Shown in pieces: positions 7,108 through 7,403 of a stretch of 7,403 nt of DNA. The stretch's first letter is position 1. Every line of letters starts with the position of its first letter. Position numbers and translations under genes: made by a program. Source of the DNA: Candidatus Eiseniibacteriota bacterium (GTDB taxonomy: Bacteria; Eisenbacteria; RBG-16-71-46); contig VBOS01000021.1 in NCBI GenBank assembly GCA_005893185.1, positions 1 through 7,403 on the forward strand, read 5' to 3'. The notes under the pieces were generated by a model. It made no database searches and was not told the origin of the DNA. It was given only the letters and a program-made list of their open reading frames with translations.

Positions 7108-7403
7108 TCACTCGCGAAACACTCCCATCTTCCGGTACTTCTGGAGGCGGCGCTCGACCCGTTCCTCGCTTCGTACACCGCTCAGGCGGTCCAGGTGCCG
7201 GATCACGGCGGCTTTCAGCGTCGTGGCCGCCCGCGCCGGGTCGCGGTGAGCTCCGCCGAGCAGCTCGGGCAGTACATCGTCCACAACGCCCAGCCGCTTG
7301 AGATCGGGCGCCGTGAGCCTGAGCGCAGCTGCCGCGAGCGGCGCCTTCTTTCCGTCGCGCCACAAGATCGAAGCGCAGCCTTCCGGCGAGATCACCGAAT
7401 AGA
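7108..7403 (-). CDS. accA: Acetyl-CoA carboxylase carboxyltransferase subunit alpha, C-terminal fragment
   Basis: The last 97 residues, ending at TGA 7108; the N-terminal two-thirds or so lies beyond the right edge. The frame runs unbroken to the window end, so the GTG at 7395 is an internal Val codon and not a start. The visible part begins YSVISPEGCASILW and continues through LTAPDL, a VDDVLPE segment and the invariant GGAHRDP. It ends in a basic helix with KYRKMGVF. All of these are characteristic of AccA. AccA pairs with AccD to transfer carboxyl from carboxybiotin to acetyl-CoA, forming malonyl-CoA in the first committed step of fatty-acid synthesis in the cytoplasm. It is a housekeeping gene and anchors this locus to the chromosome. 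No terminator is evident before the Trm112 gene 50 bases downstream, so the genes may share a transcript. Confidence 0.95.
   Translation of the reverse strand, partial: YSVISPEGCASILWRDGKKAPLAAAALRLTAPDLKRLGVVDDVLPELLGGAHRDPARAATTLKAAVIRHLDRLSGVRSEERVERRLQKYRKMGVFRE

Noticed and set aside
6894..7178. Upstream extension of the PorU-like frame to 7178
   Set aside because: It covers the whole Trm112 gene in another frame, is not protein-like and would place the signal peptide internally.
1..7403. Search for CRISPR arrays, tRNA/rRNA genes, IS ends or phage-type genes
   Set aside because: I saw no regularly spaced repeats, no tRNA-like cloverleaf, no transposase and no terminal inverted repeats. 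Coding density is high throughout, and the only gaps are 41, 105 and 50 bases.

Overview
This is a GC-rich window, roughly two-thirds G+C by eye, with strong G/C third-position bias. All five genes I can support lie on the minus strand, so transcription runs from right to left. In transcription order they are: the 3' end of accA (acetyl-CoA carboxylase carboxyltransferase alpha); a 55-codon Trm112-family zinc-ribbon gene; a very large secreted C25 (gingipain/PorU-type) cysteine peptidase; a PorV/PorQ-family outer-membrane beta-barrel protein; and the 5' part of a secreted M6-family zinc metalloprotease that runs off the left edge. Gaps are short (50, -4, 105 and 41 bases) and nothing looks like a strong terminator, so the block could be one operon.

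Layout: 7108-7403 accA C-terminus; 7058-7107 short spacer with an inverted repeat; 6890-7057 Trm112 protein; 2520-6893 PorU-like peptidase, whose likely start overlaps the Trm112 stop codon; 2415-2519 spacer carrying the Shine-Dalgarno sequence of the next gene; 1464-2414 PorV-like barrel; 1423-1463 spacer; 1-1422 M6 protease, incomplete. The plus strand has long open frames only because of the base composition; none encodes a recognisable protein.

Biology: PorU and PorV are known from Bacteroidota as the cell-surface attachment complex of the type IX secretion system (T9SS). PorU is a C25-fold sortase that removes the C-terminal sorting domain of cargo. PorV is the outer-membrane shuttle/anchor that holds cargo and PorU. 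Here the two genes are adjacent and are followed by a secreted M6 protease, which is a plausible cargo. No T9SS motor or translocon gene (PorK/L/M/N, SprA/Sov) is in view, so a complete T9SS is inferred.

Organism: the T9SS-type genes point to the Fibrobacterota-Chlorobiota-Bacteroidota (FCB) superphylum. The high GC suggests a lineage outside typical low-GC Bacteroidota, for example Candidatus Eisenbacteria, Gemmatimonadota-related or similar uncultured groups. That placement is inference from composition and gene content only.
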